A stretch of DNA of 64,000 nucleotides, taken from contig JAXLTD010000003.1 in NCBI GenBank assembly GCA_046330225.1, positions 62,001 to 126,000 of the forward strand, given 5' to 3'. This DNA comes from CANJIV01 sp046330225 (GTDB taxonomy: Bacteria > Actinomycetota > Thermoleophilia > Solirubrobacterales > Solirubrobacteraceae). The translations under genes were made by a program, and so were the position numbers. Positions 42,265-51,500 of this stretch are shown here, piece after piece. The notes beneath the pieces were generated by a model. It had not been told where the DNA came from and made no database searches. It saw nothing but the letters and a program-made list of their open reading frames with translations. How positions within the stretch are numbered: position 1 is the stretch's first letter; the number at the start of each line of letters is the position of its first letter.

Positions 42265-43161
42265 GTGCGGACCGCCTATCTGGGCACCTCCGGCTTCGCC
42301 GCCGCCGTTCTGCGCGGCCTGGCAGCCACGCCGCACCGCCCTGCCCTCGTCGTGACCCGGCCCGACCGGCCCAAGGGCCGCGGCCGCCGGCTGCAGGCCC
42401 CGCCCGTGGCCGAGGCGGCCGCCGAGCTCGGGCTCGCGCTCGTCCAGCCGGAGGACGTCAACGACCCCGCGTCGGTGGCGGCGATCGCCGCCGCCGGGCC
42501 CGACGCCGTCGTGGTCTGCGCCTTCGGGGCGATCGTCCGCGAGCCGCTGCTGTCGCTGCGCCCCACCTACAACGTGCACCCGTCGCTGCTGCCGCGCTGG
42601 CGCGGGGCGGCGCCGATCGAGCGGGCGATCATGGCCGGGGACGCAGAGACCGGGGTGTCGATCATGCGCCTCACGGCCGGGCTCGACAGCGGGCCCGTCT
42701 GCCTCGCCGCCGCCGAGCCGATCGGCCCCGAGGACACCGGCGGCAGCTTGGCCGAGCGCCTGGAGCGCCTCGGGACCGGGCTGCTCGTGCGGGCTCTGGA
42801 CACCAGCCCGGCGTTCGTGGAACAGGACGACACGGCCGCGACCTACGCGGAGAAGATCGCCGCGGCCGACCGCACCGTCGACCCGGCGCGGCCCGCGGAG
42901 GCCGAGGCGCGCCGCGTGCGGGCGCTCGCGCCCCACATCGGGGCCCGGATCGACCTCGGGGACGGCGAGATGCTCGGCGTCCTGGCGGCCCGGCCGGCGG
43001 CTGCCGGTCCGCCGGCGGGCGTTCTGGAGGCGGGCCCGGAGGGACTGCGCTACGGGTGCACCCCGGGGGCGCTGGAGCTCCTGAGCGTCCAGCCGCCGGG
43101 CGGCCGTCCCATGGACGCCGCCGCCTACGTCCGCGGCCGCGGCGCCCGCCGCGCGCCGTGA
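42265..43161 (+). CDS. fmt: Methionyl-tRNA formyltransferase
   Basis: 298 residues from the GTG at 42265. It formylates Met-tRNA(fMet) using 10-formyltetrahydrofolate. The N-terminus VRTAYLGTSGFAAAVL, the folate-binding FGAIVREPLLSLRPTYNVHPSLLPRWRGAAPIERAI (catalytic Asn and His near residue 102-105) and GVSIMRLTAGLDSGPV are diagnostic. The C-terminal tRNA-binding domain is rather short. The stop overlaps rsmB as GTGA. Confidence 0.96.
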   Translation: MRTAYLGTSGFAAAVLRGLAATPHRPALVVTRPDRPKGRGRRLQAPPVAEAAAELGLALVQPEDVNDPASVAAIAAAGPDAVVVCAFGAIVREPLLSLRPTYNVHPSLLPRWRGAAPIERAIMAGDAETGVSIMRLTAGLDSGPVCLAAAEPIGPEDTGGSLAERLERLGTGLLVRALDTSPAFVEQDDTAATYAEKIAAADRTVDPARPAEAEARRVRALAPHIGARIDLGDGEMLGVLAARPAAAGPPAGVLEAGPEGLRYGCTPGALELLSVQPPGGRPMDAAAYVRGRGARRAP

Positions 43162-44546
43162 GCCCCCCGCGCCGGCCGGGGGCGGGGGGCGCAGCGCGCC
43201 GTCCGCGGGCCCGCCCGGGCCCGGTTACGCCGGCCCGGGCCGTCGCATTCGCCGTCGTGCGCCGGACCTTCGAGCAGGGCGCCTACACCGACCAGGCGCT
43301 GCACGCCGAGGCGGCCCGGGCCGGCCTGTCCGGCCGCGACCTGGCCTTCGCCACGCGGCTGGCCTACGGGACCGTGCAGCGCGCCGGCACGCTCGACCAC
43401 CTCATCGCGGTCTTCGCGCGCCGCCCGCCCGCCCGGCTGGACCCGCCGGTCCGGGCCGCCCTGCGGCTCGGCCTCTATCAGCTGCTCTGGCTCGACGGGG
43501 TCGCCGACCACGCTGCCGTCTCCGAGTCGGTGCAGCTCGTGGCCGGCCACCGCGGCGGCGGGCTCGTCAACGCCGTCCTGCGCCGGGCGGCCCGGGAGGG
43601 GCGGGCGCTCGTCGACGCCCTGGACGACGGCGATCCGGCGGCGGCGGCCGTGGCCTGCTCCGTTCCGGAGTGGCTCGCCCGGATGTGGTGGGACGAGCTG
43701 GGCGCGGGGGAGGCGCGCGCCCTGCTGCGCACGGTGAACGCGCCCGCCGAGGGCGCGCTGCGGGCCAACACGCTCGTCGGCACCGCGGCCGAGCTTCAGG
43801 ACGCGCTGGCGGCCCGAGGGGTCCCGGCGCGTCCGGCGCCCGGGCTGCCCGACGGGCTCGTGCTCGGCGGCCCCTTCGATGCGCACGGGTCGGATCTCTT
43901 CGCCGCCGGGGCGCTCATGCCCCAGTCGCGCGGCTCGATGGCGGTGGCGCACGCCGCGGCGCCGGCGCCCGGGAGCCGCATCCTCGACCTCTGCGCGGCC
44001 CCGGGGGCCAAGGCGACCCACCTGGCCGCGCTGGCCGGCCCGGACGCCGAGGTCGTGGCGGTCGAGCGCCACGGCGGGCGCGCCGCCGCGCTGGCCCGCA
44101 CCGCGGCGCGCCTGCACGCCGGGACGGTGACCGTGGAGACCGGCGACGCGGCGGCCCCGCGGGCCGACGGCCCCTTCGACCTCGTCGTCCTCGACCCGCC
44201 GTGCTCGGGCCTCGGGACGCTCCAGTCGCGCCCCGACCTGCGCTGGAAGGTCTCGCCCGAGGGCATCCGCGGCCTGGCCGAGGCCCAGGCTGCGCTCCTG
44301 GCGGCCGCCGCGGAGGCGGTGCGGCCGGGCGGGGTGCTCGTCTACTCGGTGTGCACGATCTCCCGGCAGGAGGGGGCGGATCGCATCGCGGCCCTGCGCG
44401 CCGCGCACCCGGCGTTCCGCCCCGATCCCGTTCGCGCCAGCGACGCGGTCTGGCAGGATTGGCGTGTGGGCGATCACCTCGAAATCCTGCCGCACCGCCA
44501 CGGGACCGACGGGTTCTTCATCTCCCGCCTGCGGAGGGAGGCATGA
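43158..44546 (+). CDS. rsmB: 16S rRNA m5C967 methyltransferase
   Basis: 462 residues from the GTG that overlaps fmt. The N-terminal ~140 residues form the NusB-like RNA-binding domain (ARAVAFAVVRRTFEQGAYTDQAL, RLGLYQLLWLDGVADHAAVSESVQL). The C-terminal Rossmann methyltransferase has LDLCAAPGAKATHLAAL (SAM loop, about 276), DPPCSGLGTL (about 346) and YSVCTIS (catalytic Cys, about 397). The fmt-rsmB order is common. The stop overlaps the next gene's ATG. Confidence 0.95.
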   Translation: MSPPRRPGAGGAARRPRARPGPVTPARAVAFAVVRRTFEQGAYTDQALHAEAARAGLSGRDLAFATRLAYGTVQRAGTLDHLIAVFARRPPARLDPPVRAALRLGLYQLLWLDGVADHAAVSESVQLVAGHRGGGLVNAVLRRAAREGRALVDALDDGDPAAAAVACSVPEWLARMWWDELGAGEARALLRTVNAPAEGALRANTLVGTAAELQDALAARGVPARPAPGLPDGLVLGGPFDAHGSDLFAAGALMPQSRGSMAVAHAAAPAPGSRILDLCAAPGAKATHLAALAGPDAEVVAVERHGGRAAALARTAARLHAGTVTVETGDAAAPRADGPFDLVVLDPPCSGLGTLQSRPDLRWKVSPEGIRGLAEAQAALLAAAAEAVRPGGVLVYSVCTISRQEGADRIAALRAAHPAFRPDPVRASDAVWQDWRVGDHLEILPHRHGTDGFFISRLRREA

Positions 44547-44788
44547 CCGAGCCATCGACCCCGGCCGACGCGGACGTCGATCTCGGGCCGAAGTGCCCCG
44601 ACTGCGGCGAGCCGTGGCTGCGCCCGACCAACCTTCCCGGCCGCTACCGCTGCGTCTACTGCCTGCGGCGCTTCGAGCTCACCTCGATGTGCCCGAACTG
44701 CGGGGAGCACTCGACGATCGTGCGCATGTCCACCACCGCCGAGCTGTCCTGCAACCACTGCGGGCACTCGATGCTCATGCCCCTGTGA
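44543..44788 (+). CDS. Small zinc-ribbon protein
   Basis: 81 residues, starting at an ATG overlapping the rsmB stop, with GGAGGGAGGC directly before it. Four Cys-X2-Cys knuckles (CPDC, CVYC, CPNC, CNHC) are spread over 60 residues, enough for two zinc sites. There is no signal peptide. The four-base overlap with a 16S rRNA methyltransferase gene suggests a role near translation or RNA, which is inference only. No named family recognised. Confidence 0.75.
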   Translation: MTEPSTPADADVDLGPKCPDCGEPWLRPTNLPGRYRCVYCLRRFELTSMCPNCGEHSTIVRMSTTAELSCNHCGHSMLMPL

Positions 44789-44832
44789 TGCGATCGCGCG
44801 CGACTCCGCTGGCCGCCCGCCGCCCCGCCTCG

Positions 44833-44838
44833 TAGGCT
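44833..44838 (+). promoter_or_regulatory. -10 box for rpe
   Basis: TAGGCT ends 7 nt before the rpe ATG without a ribosome site between them. Confidence 0.4.
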
Positions 44839-44845
44839 GCCGCCG

Positions 44846-45517
44846 ATGCCCCTGCCCGCGGACCTGGCGATCGCGCCGTCGATCCTCTCGGCCGACTTCG
44901 CCCGCCTCGGGGCGCAGGTCGATGAGGCGGTCGCCGCGGGGGCGAGGGTCATCCACGTCGACGTCATGGACGGGCACTTCGTGCCGCCGATCACCATGGG
45001 CCCGATCGTCGTGTCGGCCCTGCGCGAGCAGACGGCCGCCGCCGGCGTGCTCCTGGACGTGCACCTGATGATCGAGGCGCCCGAGCGCCAGGTCGCCGAG
45101 TTCGCCGCGGCCGGCGCCGACCACATCACCTTCCACGCCGAGGCGACGCCGCACATCGACTACACCGTCCAGGCGATCCACGAGGCCGGCGCCACGGCCG
45201 GGGTCGCGCTCACGCCCTCCACGCCGGCGGCGGCGCTCGGCGACGTCGCGGACGTGATCGACCTGGCGCTGTGCATGAGCGTGAACCCCGGGTGGGGCGG
45301 GCAGGCGTTCATCCCGCGGTCGGCGGCCAAGCTCGCCCGGATGCGCGAGCTCCTGCCTGCCCCCGTGGTGCTCGAGGTCGACGGCGGGATCCATCCGGGC
45401 ACCGTCGGCGTCGCGGCGGGCGCCGGCGCGACGCTCCTGGTTGCGGGCTCGGCTGTCTTCGGGTCCGGCGATCCGGGCGCGGCGTTCGCCGCGCTGGCCG
45501 CCGCCGCCCGCGCCTGA
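44846..45517 (+). CDS. rpe: Ribulose-phosphate 3-epimerase
   Basis: 223 residues. It interconverts ribulose-5-phosphate and xylulose-5-phosphate in the pentose-phosphate pathway. The TIM-barrel motifs are IAPSILSADFARLG, VIHVDVMDGHFVPPITMGP (metal His and Asp), DVHLMIEAPE, HITFHAEA, LCMSVNPGWGGQAFIP and LEVDGGIHPGTV. It probably has its own promoter and is followed by the divergently themed two-component genes. Confidence 0.96.
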   Translation: MPLPADLAIAPSILSADFARLGAQVDEAVAAGARVIHVDVMDGHFVPPITMGPIVVSALREQTAAAGVLLDVHLMIEAPERQVAEFAAAGADHITFHAEATPHIDYTVQAIHEAGATAGVALTPSTPAAALGDVADVIDLALCMSVNPGWGGQAFIPRSAAKLARMRELLPAPVVLEVDGGIHPGTVGVAAGAGATLLVAGSAVFGSGDPGAAFAALAAAARA

Positions 45518-45578
45518 CCGGGCGCTGGTACGGGCAGCCGTAGCGACAGCCTCGCGCCGGCGCGCCACAATCCGCGGC

Positions 45579-47384
45579 GTGACCGCTGCCGATCCGCACC
45601 GGAGCGCCGACGGGGGCGCCGAGGCCGCCGCCCTGCGCCGCGCGCTCGCGGCGGTGGCCGCGCTCGGCGTCGCCGCCGCCGGGGGCGCTGCCGTGCTCGT
45701 GGCCACGAACCCGGATGCGCCAGCCGCGGTGCTCAACGCGGCCCTCAGTCCCGTCGTCGCGCTGGGCTTCATCGGGACCGGGGTGTTCGCCTGGTGGCGG
45801 CGCCCAGCGAACCGCACCGGCGCGCTCATGGCCGCCGTCGGCTTCGCGTGGCTGCTGCAGGCGCTGGCCTTCGCCCGCGAGCCGTGGGTCGCCACGATCG
45901 GCGTCGCGCTCGCGCTCGTCTTCGTCGCCGTACTGCTGCAGCTGCTCCTGTCCTTCCCGACCGGCCGCCTGACCGCGCCGGCCGAGCGGTGGATCGTGAC
46001 GGGCGCCTACGTGGCGGTCGGCGTGCTCTGGCCGGCCCGTCTGCTCGTCACCCCCGACGTCTGCGAGACGTGCTCGCCGCCGCTCGCCAACCGCCTGCTC
46101 GTGGCCGACCTGCCCGATCTCACCCGGCTGCTGGACGTGAGCGCCACCCTCCTGGGCGCCACCGTCGCCGTCGCAACCGCGGTCCTGCTGCTGCGCCGCC
46201 GCCGTGCCGCCAGCCCCGTGGCCCGCCGGGCCCTGGCGCCGGTGCTCTTTGCCGGTGCGGTGTTCACGCTCGCCCTGGCGTTCGAGCTCGCCAGCGACCT
46301 CGCCGGCCTCCCGGACGTCGCAACCGGGGTGTTCGACCTCATCTCCATGCTGGGGTTCGTGGCAGTGCCGTTCGCCTTCCTGGCCGGGCTCCTGCGCAGT
46401 CGCTGGGCGCGCACCGGCGCCGTGTCGAGCGTGGTGGCCGGCGTTGGCGCCGCCGGCTCGGACGCGGCGGTGCGCGACACGCTCGCCGAGACGCTGGGCG
46501 ACCCGTCGCTCGACATCGCCTACTGGCTGCCGGAGCTCGGCAGCTATGCCGACGGGGATGGCCGCCCGGTCGCCCTGCCGCAGCCCGGAAGCGGGCGGGC
46601 CTGGACGCCGGTGGCGCGCGACGGGGAGCCGATCGCGGCGCTCGTCCACGACGCCGCGCTGGCCGAGGATCCGGAGCTCGTGCGCGCTGCCGGGGCGGCC
46701 GCCGCGCTCGCGCTCGAGAACGCGCGGCTGGACGCCGAGCTGCGGGCCCGCGTCGAGGAGCTCCGAGCCTCCCGGACCCGGATCGTGGAGGCCGGCGACC
46801 GCGAGCGGCGCCGCTTGGAGCGCAACCTCCACGACGGCGCCCAGCAGCGGCTCGTGGCCGTCTCCCTGTCGCTCGGGCGGGCCCGGGGCAAGATCGCCGC
46901 CGACCCCGCCGGCGCGCGCACGCTGCTGGACGCTGCACAGGCCGAGCTCGACCAGGCGCTCGCCGAGCTGCGCGAGCTGGCCCGCGGGCTCCATCCGCCG
47001 GTCCTGGCCGAGCACGGGCTGCCCGCGGCGCTGGACGCGCTGGCCGGGCGCGCGCCGCTGCCAGTGGCCGTGCGGGCGCCCGCCGAGCCGCTGCCGGCAC
47101 CGGTGGAGGCGGCGGCGTACTACGTCGCCGCCGAGGCGCTGGCGAACGTCGCCCGCTACGCGGACGCCGGCTCGGCGGCGGTGACGGTCTCACGGGCCAA
47201 CGGCACCGCCGTGATCGAGGTGCGCGACGACGGGGTGGGCGGCGCCGACCCGGCCGCCGGCTCGGGCCTGCGCGGGCTCGCCGACCGCGTCGCCGCGCTC
47301 GAGGGCCGGCTCGAGGTGCGCAGCCCGGCTGGCGCCGGGACGGTCGTGCGCGCCTCCATTCCGTGTCCCGACCGCCCGGCATGA
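45579..47384 (+). CDS. NarL-type sensor histidine kinase
   Basis: 601 residues from the GTG at 45579. The N-terminal ~330 residues hold about eight hydrophobic helices, so sensing is probably within or through the membrane. A variable cytoplasmic linker (LENARLDAELRARVEELRASR, coiled coil) leads to the HisKA_3 box RLERNLHDGAQQRLVAVSLSLG, with His 418 as the phosphorylation site. The ATPase domain has VRDDGVGGADPAAGSGLRGLADRVAAL. The stop overlaps the response-regulator ATG, so this is a cognate pair. An ABC transporter follows. Confidence 0.93.
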   Translation: MTAADPHRSADGGAEAAALRRALAAVAALGVAAAGGAAVLVATNPDAPAAVLNAALSPVVALGFIGTGVFAWWRRPANRTGALMAAVGFAWLLQALAFAREPWVATIGVALALVFVAVLLQLLLSFPTGRLTAPAERWIVTGAYVAVGVLWPARLLVTPDVCETCSPPLANRLLVADLPDLTRLLDVSATLLGATVAVATAVLLLRRRRAASPVARRALAPVLFAGAVFTLALAFELASDLAGLPDVATGVFDLISMLGFVAVPFAFLAGLLRSRWARTGAVSSVVAGVGAAGSDAAVRDTLAETLGDPSLDIAYWLPELGSYADGDGRPVALPQPGSGRAWTPVARDGEPIAALVHDAALAEDPELVRAAGAAAALALENARLDAELRARVEELRASRTRIVEAGDRERRRLERNLHDGAQQRLVAVSLSLGRARGKIAADPAGARTLLDAAQAELDQALAELRELARGLHPPVLAEHGLPAALDALAGRAPLPVAVRAPAEPLPAPVEAAAYYVAAEALANVARYADAGSAAVTVSRANGTAVIEVRDDGVGGADPAAGSGLRGLADRVAALEGRLEVRSPAGAGTVVRASIPCPDRPA

Positions 47385-48037
47385 GCGCCGCCGGCCCGCT
47401 CACCGTGGTGATCGCGGAGGACTCGGTGCTCCTGCGCGCCGGCCTCGTCGCCCTCCTGCAGGACGCCGGGATCGAGGTCGCCGGCGAGGCCGGGGACGCC
47501 GAGGACCTCCTGCGCAAGGTCGGCGCCCACCGGCCCGCCGTCGTGGTGACCGACGTGCGGATGCCGCCCGGCCACGCCGACGACGGGCTGCGGGCCGCCG
47601 CCGAGATCCGCCGCCGCTGGCCGGGCACCGCGGTGCTCGTGCTGTCCCAGTACGTCGAGGCCCGCGCGGCGCTCGACCTCGTGGGAGAGGATGCGAGCGG
47701 CGTCGGCTACCTCCTGAAGGACCGCGTGGGCGACGTCGACGGGTTCCTGGGCGCTGTTCGCCGGGTGGCCAGCGGCGGCTCGGCCCTTGACCCGGAGGTC
47801 GTGGCCCAGCTCCTCGGCCGCCGCGAGGACCCGCTCGACGCGCTGACGCCCCGCGAGCGCGAGGTCCTGGCCCTGATGGCCGAGGGGCGGTCCAATCAGG
47901 CCATCTGCGAGGAGCTCGTGATCACCGAGCGCGCCGTCGAGAAGCACGTCACGGCGATCTTCGCCAAGCTCGGCCTGCCGCCGGCCCGTGAGGATCATCG
48001 CCGGGTGCTCGCCGTGCTGGCCTACGTGCGTTCCTGA
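47381..48037 (+). CDS. NarL/LuxR-family response regulator
   Basis: 218 residues. The receiver domain has VIAEDSVLLRAGL (acidic pocket), VVTDVRMPPG (phospho-acceptor Asp 58), LSQYVEAR and YLLKDRV. The LuxR-type helix-turn-helix is LTPREREVLALMAEGRSNQAICEELVITERAVEKHVTAIFAKLGL. It is translated together with the kinase. A perfect palindrome 6 bp after its stop, before the transporter genes, is a candidate binding site. Confidence 0.95.
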   Translation: MSAAGPLTVVIAEDSVLLRAGLVALLQDAGIEVAGEAGDAEDLLRKVGAHRPAVVVTDVRMPPGHADDGLRAAAEIRRRWPGTAVLVLSQYVEARAALDLVGEDASGVGYLLKDRVGDVDGFLGAVRRVASGGSALDPEVVAQLLGRREDPLDALTPREREVLALMAEGRSNQAICEELVITERAVEKHVTAIFAKLGLPPAREDHRRVLAVLAYVRS

Positions 48038-48043
48038 CGGGCG

Positions 48044-48063
48044 GGGTGCGGGTATCCGCACCC
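48044..48063. promoter_or_regulatory. Perfect 8-bp inverted repeat before the ABC transporter
   Basis: GGGTGCGG-GTAT-CCGCACCC lies 6 bp after the response-regulator stop and 83 bp before the ATPase start. Its dyad form fits a LuxR-type operator. A terminator is the alternative, since it follows a stop codon, but the 4-nt centre and lack of a T-run favour an operator slightly. Confidence 0.45.
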
Positions 48064-48146
48064 TCACACGCCAGCCTGCCCGACTGTGCGGGCACGCCTG
48101 CCGCGGGACGCTTCGGGCCGCATCGACCGACGCGAGGACGAGAACC

Positions 48147-48875
48147 ATGACCGCCAGCCCGATCATCCAGACCGCCGACCTGCGCCGCCGCTACGGCCGC
48201 GGCCCGGCCGCCGTGAACGCCCTCGACGGGGTCACACTGAGCTTTCCCCGGGGCGCGTTCACGGCCATCATGGGCCCCTCCGGCTCGGGCAAGTCGACCC
48301 TCATGCACTGCCTGGCCGGCCTCGACCGCCCCACGGGCGGCTCGGTTTGGATCGATGGCGACGAGCTCTCGGCGCTCTCCGACGAGCAGCTCACCCGGCT
48401 GCGCCGTGACAAGATCGGCTTCGTCTTCCAGGCGTTCAACCTGCTGCCCGTGCTCACCGCCGAAGAGAACATCACGCTCCCCCTGGCCATCGCCCGCCAG
48501 CGGCCGGACCGCGCCTGGCTGGACCGCCTGGTCGACGCGGTCGGCCTCGGCGAGCGGCGCGGCCACCGGCCCGCCGCGCTCTCCGGCGGCCAGCAGCAGC
48601 GCGTCGCCGTGGCGCGGGCGCTGCTCACCCGCCCGGCCGTGCTCTTCGCCGACGAGCCGACGGGCAATCTCGACTCCGCCGCGTCGCACGAGGTGCTCGC
48701 CCTCCTGCGCCGGGCCGCCGACGAGTTCGGCCAGACCGTTGTGATGGTCACCCACGACCCCGGCGCCGCGGCGGTGGCCGACCGGGTCGTGGTGCTCGCC
48801 GACGGCCGCGTCGCGCACGACGGCGTCGCGCCCGATGCCGACGGCGTCCTGCGGCTCATGACGGCGGCCGCCTGA
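48147..48875 (+). CDS. ABC transporter ATPase (MacB/LolD type)
   Basis: 242 residues from the ATG at 48147. Walker A GPSGSGKST (about 43-51), FVFQAFNLLPVLTAEEN Q-loop, signature ALSGGQQQRVAVARAL (about 145), Walker B with LFADEPTGNLD, and the switch VTHDPGAA are all present. The FVFQ-x-FNLLP segment is typical of the MacB/LolD/FtsE-like branch, whose partners are FtsX-fold permeases such as the next gene. Its TGA overlaps the permease ATG. Confidence 0.95.
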   Translation: MTASPIIQTADLRRRYGRGPAAVNALDGVTLSFPRGAFTAIMGPSGSGKSTLMHCLAGLDRPTGGSVWIDGDELSALSDEQLTRLRRDKIGFVFQAFNLLPVLTAEENITLPLAIARQRPDRAWLDRLVDAVGLGERRGHRPAALSGGQQQRVAVARALLTRPAVLFADEPTGNLDSAASHEVLALLRRAADEFGQTVVMVTHDPGAAAVADRVVVLADGRVAHDGVAPDADGVLRLMTAAA

Positions 48876-51412
48876 TGTTCGCGCTGACCGTGCGCGGCCT
48901 CGCCGCGCGAAAGTTCCGGACGGCCATGACCGCCGCCGCGGTGTTCCTGGGCGTCGCCCTGATCTCCGGCACCTACATCCTCACCGACACGATCAACCGG
49001 ACCTTCGACGGGATCTTCGCCACTGCGGCGCAGGGCGTCGACGTCAGCGTCACGCCGAAGGAGACCTTCACCCAGAACGGCAATCCGCCCGGCTTCAGCC
49101 AGGCCCTGCTCGCGAAGGTGCGCGCGACCGACGGCGTGGCGAAGGCCGCTGGCGGCGTGTTCGACCAGGCGGCGATCCTCAACAAGCAGGGCGACCCGAT
49201 CTCGACCAAGGCGCCGTCCTTCGTGACGGCGGCCGAGCCGGCGCCGTTCAACCCGTTTCGCTACACGCAGGGCCGGGCGCCCGCCGGCCCCGGCGAGGCG
49301 GCGCTCGACGCCTCGGCCGCGCAGAAGGCGGGCTACCGGCTCGGCGACCGCGTCGTGATCGCGGGCAACGGGCCCAAGCGGGCGTTCCGGCTCGTCGGGA
49401 TCGTGACCTTCGGCAGTTCGAACTCGCTCGCCGGCGCCAGCGCCGCCGTCCTGACGCTGCCGGCGGCCCAGGCCGTCCTGGACCAGCGGGGCAGCCTCGA
49501 GTCGATCGACGCGCAGATTCGCCCGGGCACGTCGCCGCAGGCCGTGATCGCGCGGCTGCGCGCCGTGCTCCCGGCCACCGTCACGGTTCGCACCGGAGAG
49601 CAGCAGGCGCAGTCGCAGGCCAAGGACACAAAGGGCGGATTCTCCTTCCTGACGACGCTGCTGCTCGTCTTCGCCGGCATCGCCCTGTTCGTCGGGGCGT
49701 TCATGATCTTCAACACCTTCTCGATCACCACGGCGCAGCGGACGCGCGAGTTCGCCCTGCTGCGGACGCTCGGCGCCACGCGCCGGCAGGTGCTGCGCGC
49801 CGTCGTCGGGGAGGCGCTGGTCGTCGGCCTGCTGGCCTCGGTGCTCGGCCTCGCCGCCGGCCTGGTCATCGCGCCGGCGCTCAAGGGACTGTTCAAGGCG
49901 TTCGGCGCGGACCTGCCCGCTCAGGGGACTGTCGTGCAGCCGCGCACGATCGTCGTGTCGCTGCTCGTCGGGACGCTCGTGACCCTGGCGGCCTCGCTGC
50001 CGCCCGCCCTGCGGGCCACCCGCGTGCCGCCCGTCGCCGCCCTGCGCGAGGGGGCGACGCTCCCGGCCGGGCGCCTCGCCCGCCTGCGCACGCCCTTCGG
50101 GATCGCGGTGGCTGCCGTCGGGGTGCTCCTCCTGTGCCTCGGCCTCTTCGGCGACGGCGGCCTCGCCCTCGTCGGCGCGGGCGCCGGCGTCGTGTTCCTC
50201 GGGGCCGCGATGCTCTCCCGCTACGTCGTGCGCCCGCTCGCCGGCCTCATCGGCGCGCCGATGCGCCGGCTGCGCGGCGTGACCGGCCTGCTGGCCCGGG
50301 AGAACGCCACCCGCAACGCCGCGCGCACCGCGTCGACGGCGGCGGCGCTGATGATCGGCCTCGCGCTCGTGACCTTCGTCAGCATCTTCGCCGCGGGCGC
50401 GAAGGCCTCGGTCGACGCGGCCGTGGACTCGGGCTTCTCGGGCGCGTTCGTGGTCAAGAGCAGCAGCGGTTTCGGCACGGTGCCGGCCGCGGCGGCCGCG
50501 TCGATCCGGGCGGTGCCCGGGGTGGCCCGGGTGGCCCAGGTCCGCAGCGTCGAGACGAAGGTCAAGGGGATCGGAGGGACGGCCCAGATCAGCGGCATCG
50601 ACACCGTGAACCTGCCGCCGATGTTCACGTTCGGGTGGGTCAAGGGGTCTGAGGCAGTCCTGGGCGCGCTCGGCAGCCGCAGCGCGGCGATTTCGAAGCA
50701 GTACGCGGAGTCGCACGGCCTGAAGGTCGGCGAGCCCATCGTGGCCGTCAGCGCCCAGGGCCGGCGCGTTCCGCTCGTCGTGCGCGGCATCTACGACGAC
50801 AAGAGCGACCTGCTCGGGGACATCACGGTGAGCCTCGCGGTCGCCCGGTCGGGCTTTGGCGCCACGCAGGACCAGGTCGCCTTCGTCGCGACCGCGCCGG
50901 GGGCCAGCCAGGCCGCGGTCGGCCAGCGGATCAGCCGGCTGCTCGCCGCCCGCTATCCGACGGTCGAGTCCCAGACCAAGCAGGAGTACAAGGACGACGT
51001 CGCGAGCCAGATCAACCAGCTCCTCAGCTTCTTCTATGTGCTCCTCTCGCTGTCGGTGATCGTCTCGCTCTTCGGAATCGTCAACACGCTGGCGCTGTCG
51101 ATCTACGAGCGCACCCGCGAGCTGGGCCTGCTGCGGGCCGTGGGCATGTCGCGCCGCCAGGTGCGCACGATGGTCCGCTACGAGGCGGTGATCACGGCGA
51201 TGATCGGCGCCGTCCTCGGCCTCGGGCTCGGCGTGTTCTTCGCCGCCGTCATGACGCCGGCGCTCGAGGACGAGGGCTGGGTGTTCGTCCTCCCCGGCGG
51301 AACGCTCGTCGCCCTGCTCATCATGGCTGCGCTGGCCGGGGTCCTCGCGGCCATCGGCCCGGCACGCCGGGCGGCAAAGCTCGACGTGCTCGACGCGCTG
51401 GCGTACGAGTAG
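48875..51412 (+). CDS. ABC transporter permease, FtsX/MacB fold, duplicated
   Basis: 845 residues. One N-terminal membrane helix precedes an extracytoplasmic domain (about 45-250), then three helices, a second FtsX half with another periplasmic-type domain (about 520-690) and three final helices. Each half ends with an R-x-R-E-x-x-LLR motif (TAQRTREFALLRTLGATRRQV and YERTRELGLLRAVGMSRRQV). Such transporters act as mechanotransmitters for lipoproteins, peptides or antibiotics and do not form a classical channel. With the adjacent two-component system this looks like an envelope-stress or drug-response module; the substrate is unknown. Confidence 0.92.
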   Translation: MFALTVRGLAARKFRTAMTAAAVFLGVALISGTYILTDTINRTFDGIFATAAQGVDVSVTPKETFTQNGNPPGFSQALLAKVRATDGVAKAAGGVFDQAAILNKQGDPISTKAPSFVTAAEPAPFNPFRYTQGRAPAGPGEAALDASAAQKAGYRLGDRVVIAGNGPKRAFRLVGIVTFGSSNSLAGASAAVLTLPAAQAVLDQRGSLESIDAQIRPGTSPQAVIARLRAVLPATVTVRTGEQQAQSQAKDTKGGFSFLTTLLLVFAGIALFVGAFMIFNTFSITTAQRTREFALLRTLGATRRQVLRAVVGEALVVGLLASVLGLAAGLVIAPALKGLFKAFGADLPAQGTVVQPRTIVVSLLVGTLVTLAASLPPALRATRVPPVAALREGATLPAGRLARLRTPFGIAVAAVGVLLLCLGLFGDGGLALVGAGAGVVFLGAAMLSRYVVRPLAGLIGAPMRRLRGVTGLLARENATRNAARTASTAAALMIGLALVTFVSIFAAGAKASVDAAVDSGFSGAFVVKSSSGFGTVPAAAAASIRAVPGVARVAQVRSVETKVKGIGGTAQISGIDTVNLPPMFTFGWVKGSEAVLGALGSRSAAISKQYAESHGLKVGEPIVAVSAQGRRVPLVVRGIYDDKSDLLGDITVSLAVARSGFGATQDQVAFVATAPGASQAAVGQRISRLLAARYPTVESQTKQEYKDDVASQINQLLSFFYVLLSLSVIVSLFGIVNTLALSIYERTRELGLLRAVGMSRRQVRTMVRYEAVITAMIGAVLGLGLGVFFAAVMTPALEDEGWVFVLPGGTLVALLIMAALAGVLAAIGPARRAAKLDVLDALAYE

Positions 51413-51440
51413 CTCGCCGGCCGGCGCGCAGCGCCGGGCT

Positions 51441-51473
51441 CCCGCGGCTCCGCGGGCTTCCGCGGCGCCGCGG
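51441..51473. terminator. Two adjacent GC hairpins after the permease gene
   Basis: CCCGCGG-CT-CCGCGGG (51441-51456) and the 14-nt palindrome CCGCGGCGCCGCGG (51460-51473) follow the stop by about 28 bp. Together they are a plausible, T-less terminator. Confidence 0.45.
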
Positions 51474-51500
51474 GCTCCAGGCCACCCCTTCTCCCGGGAC

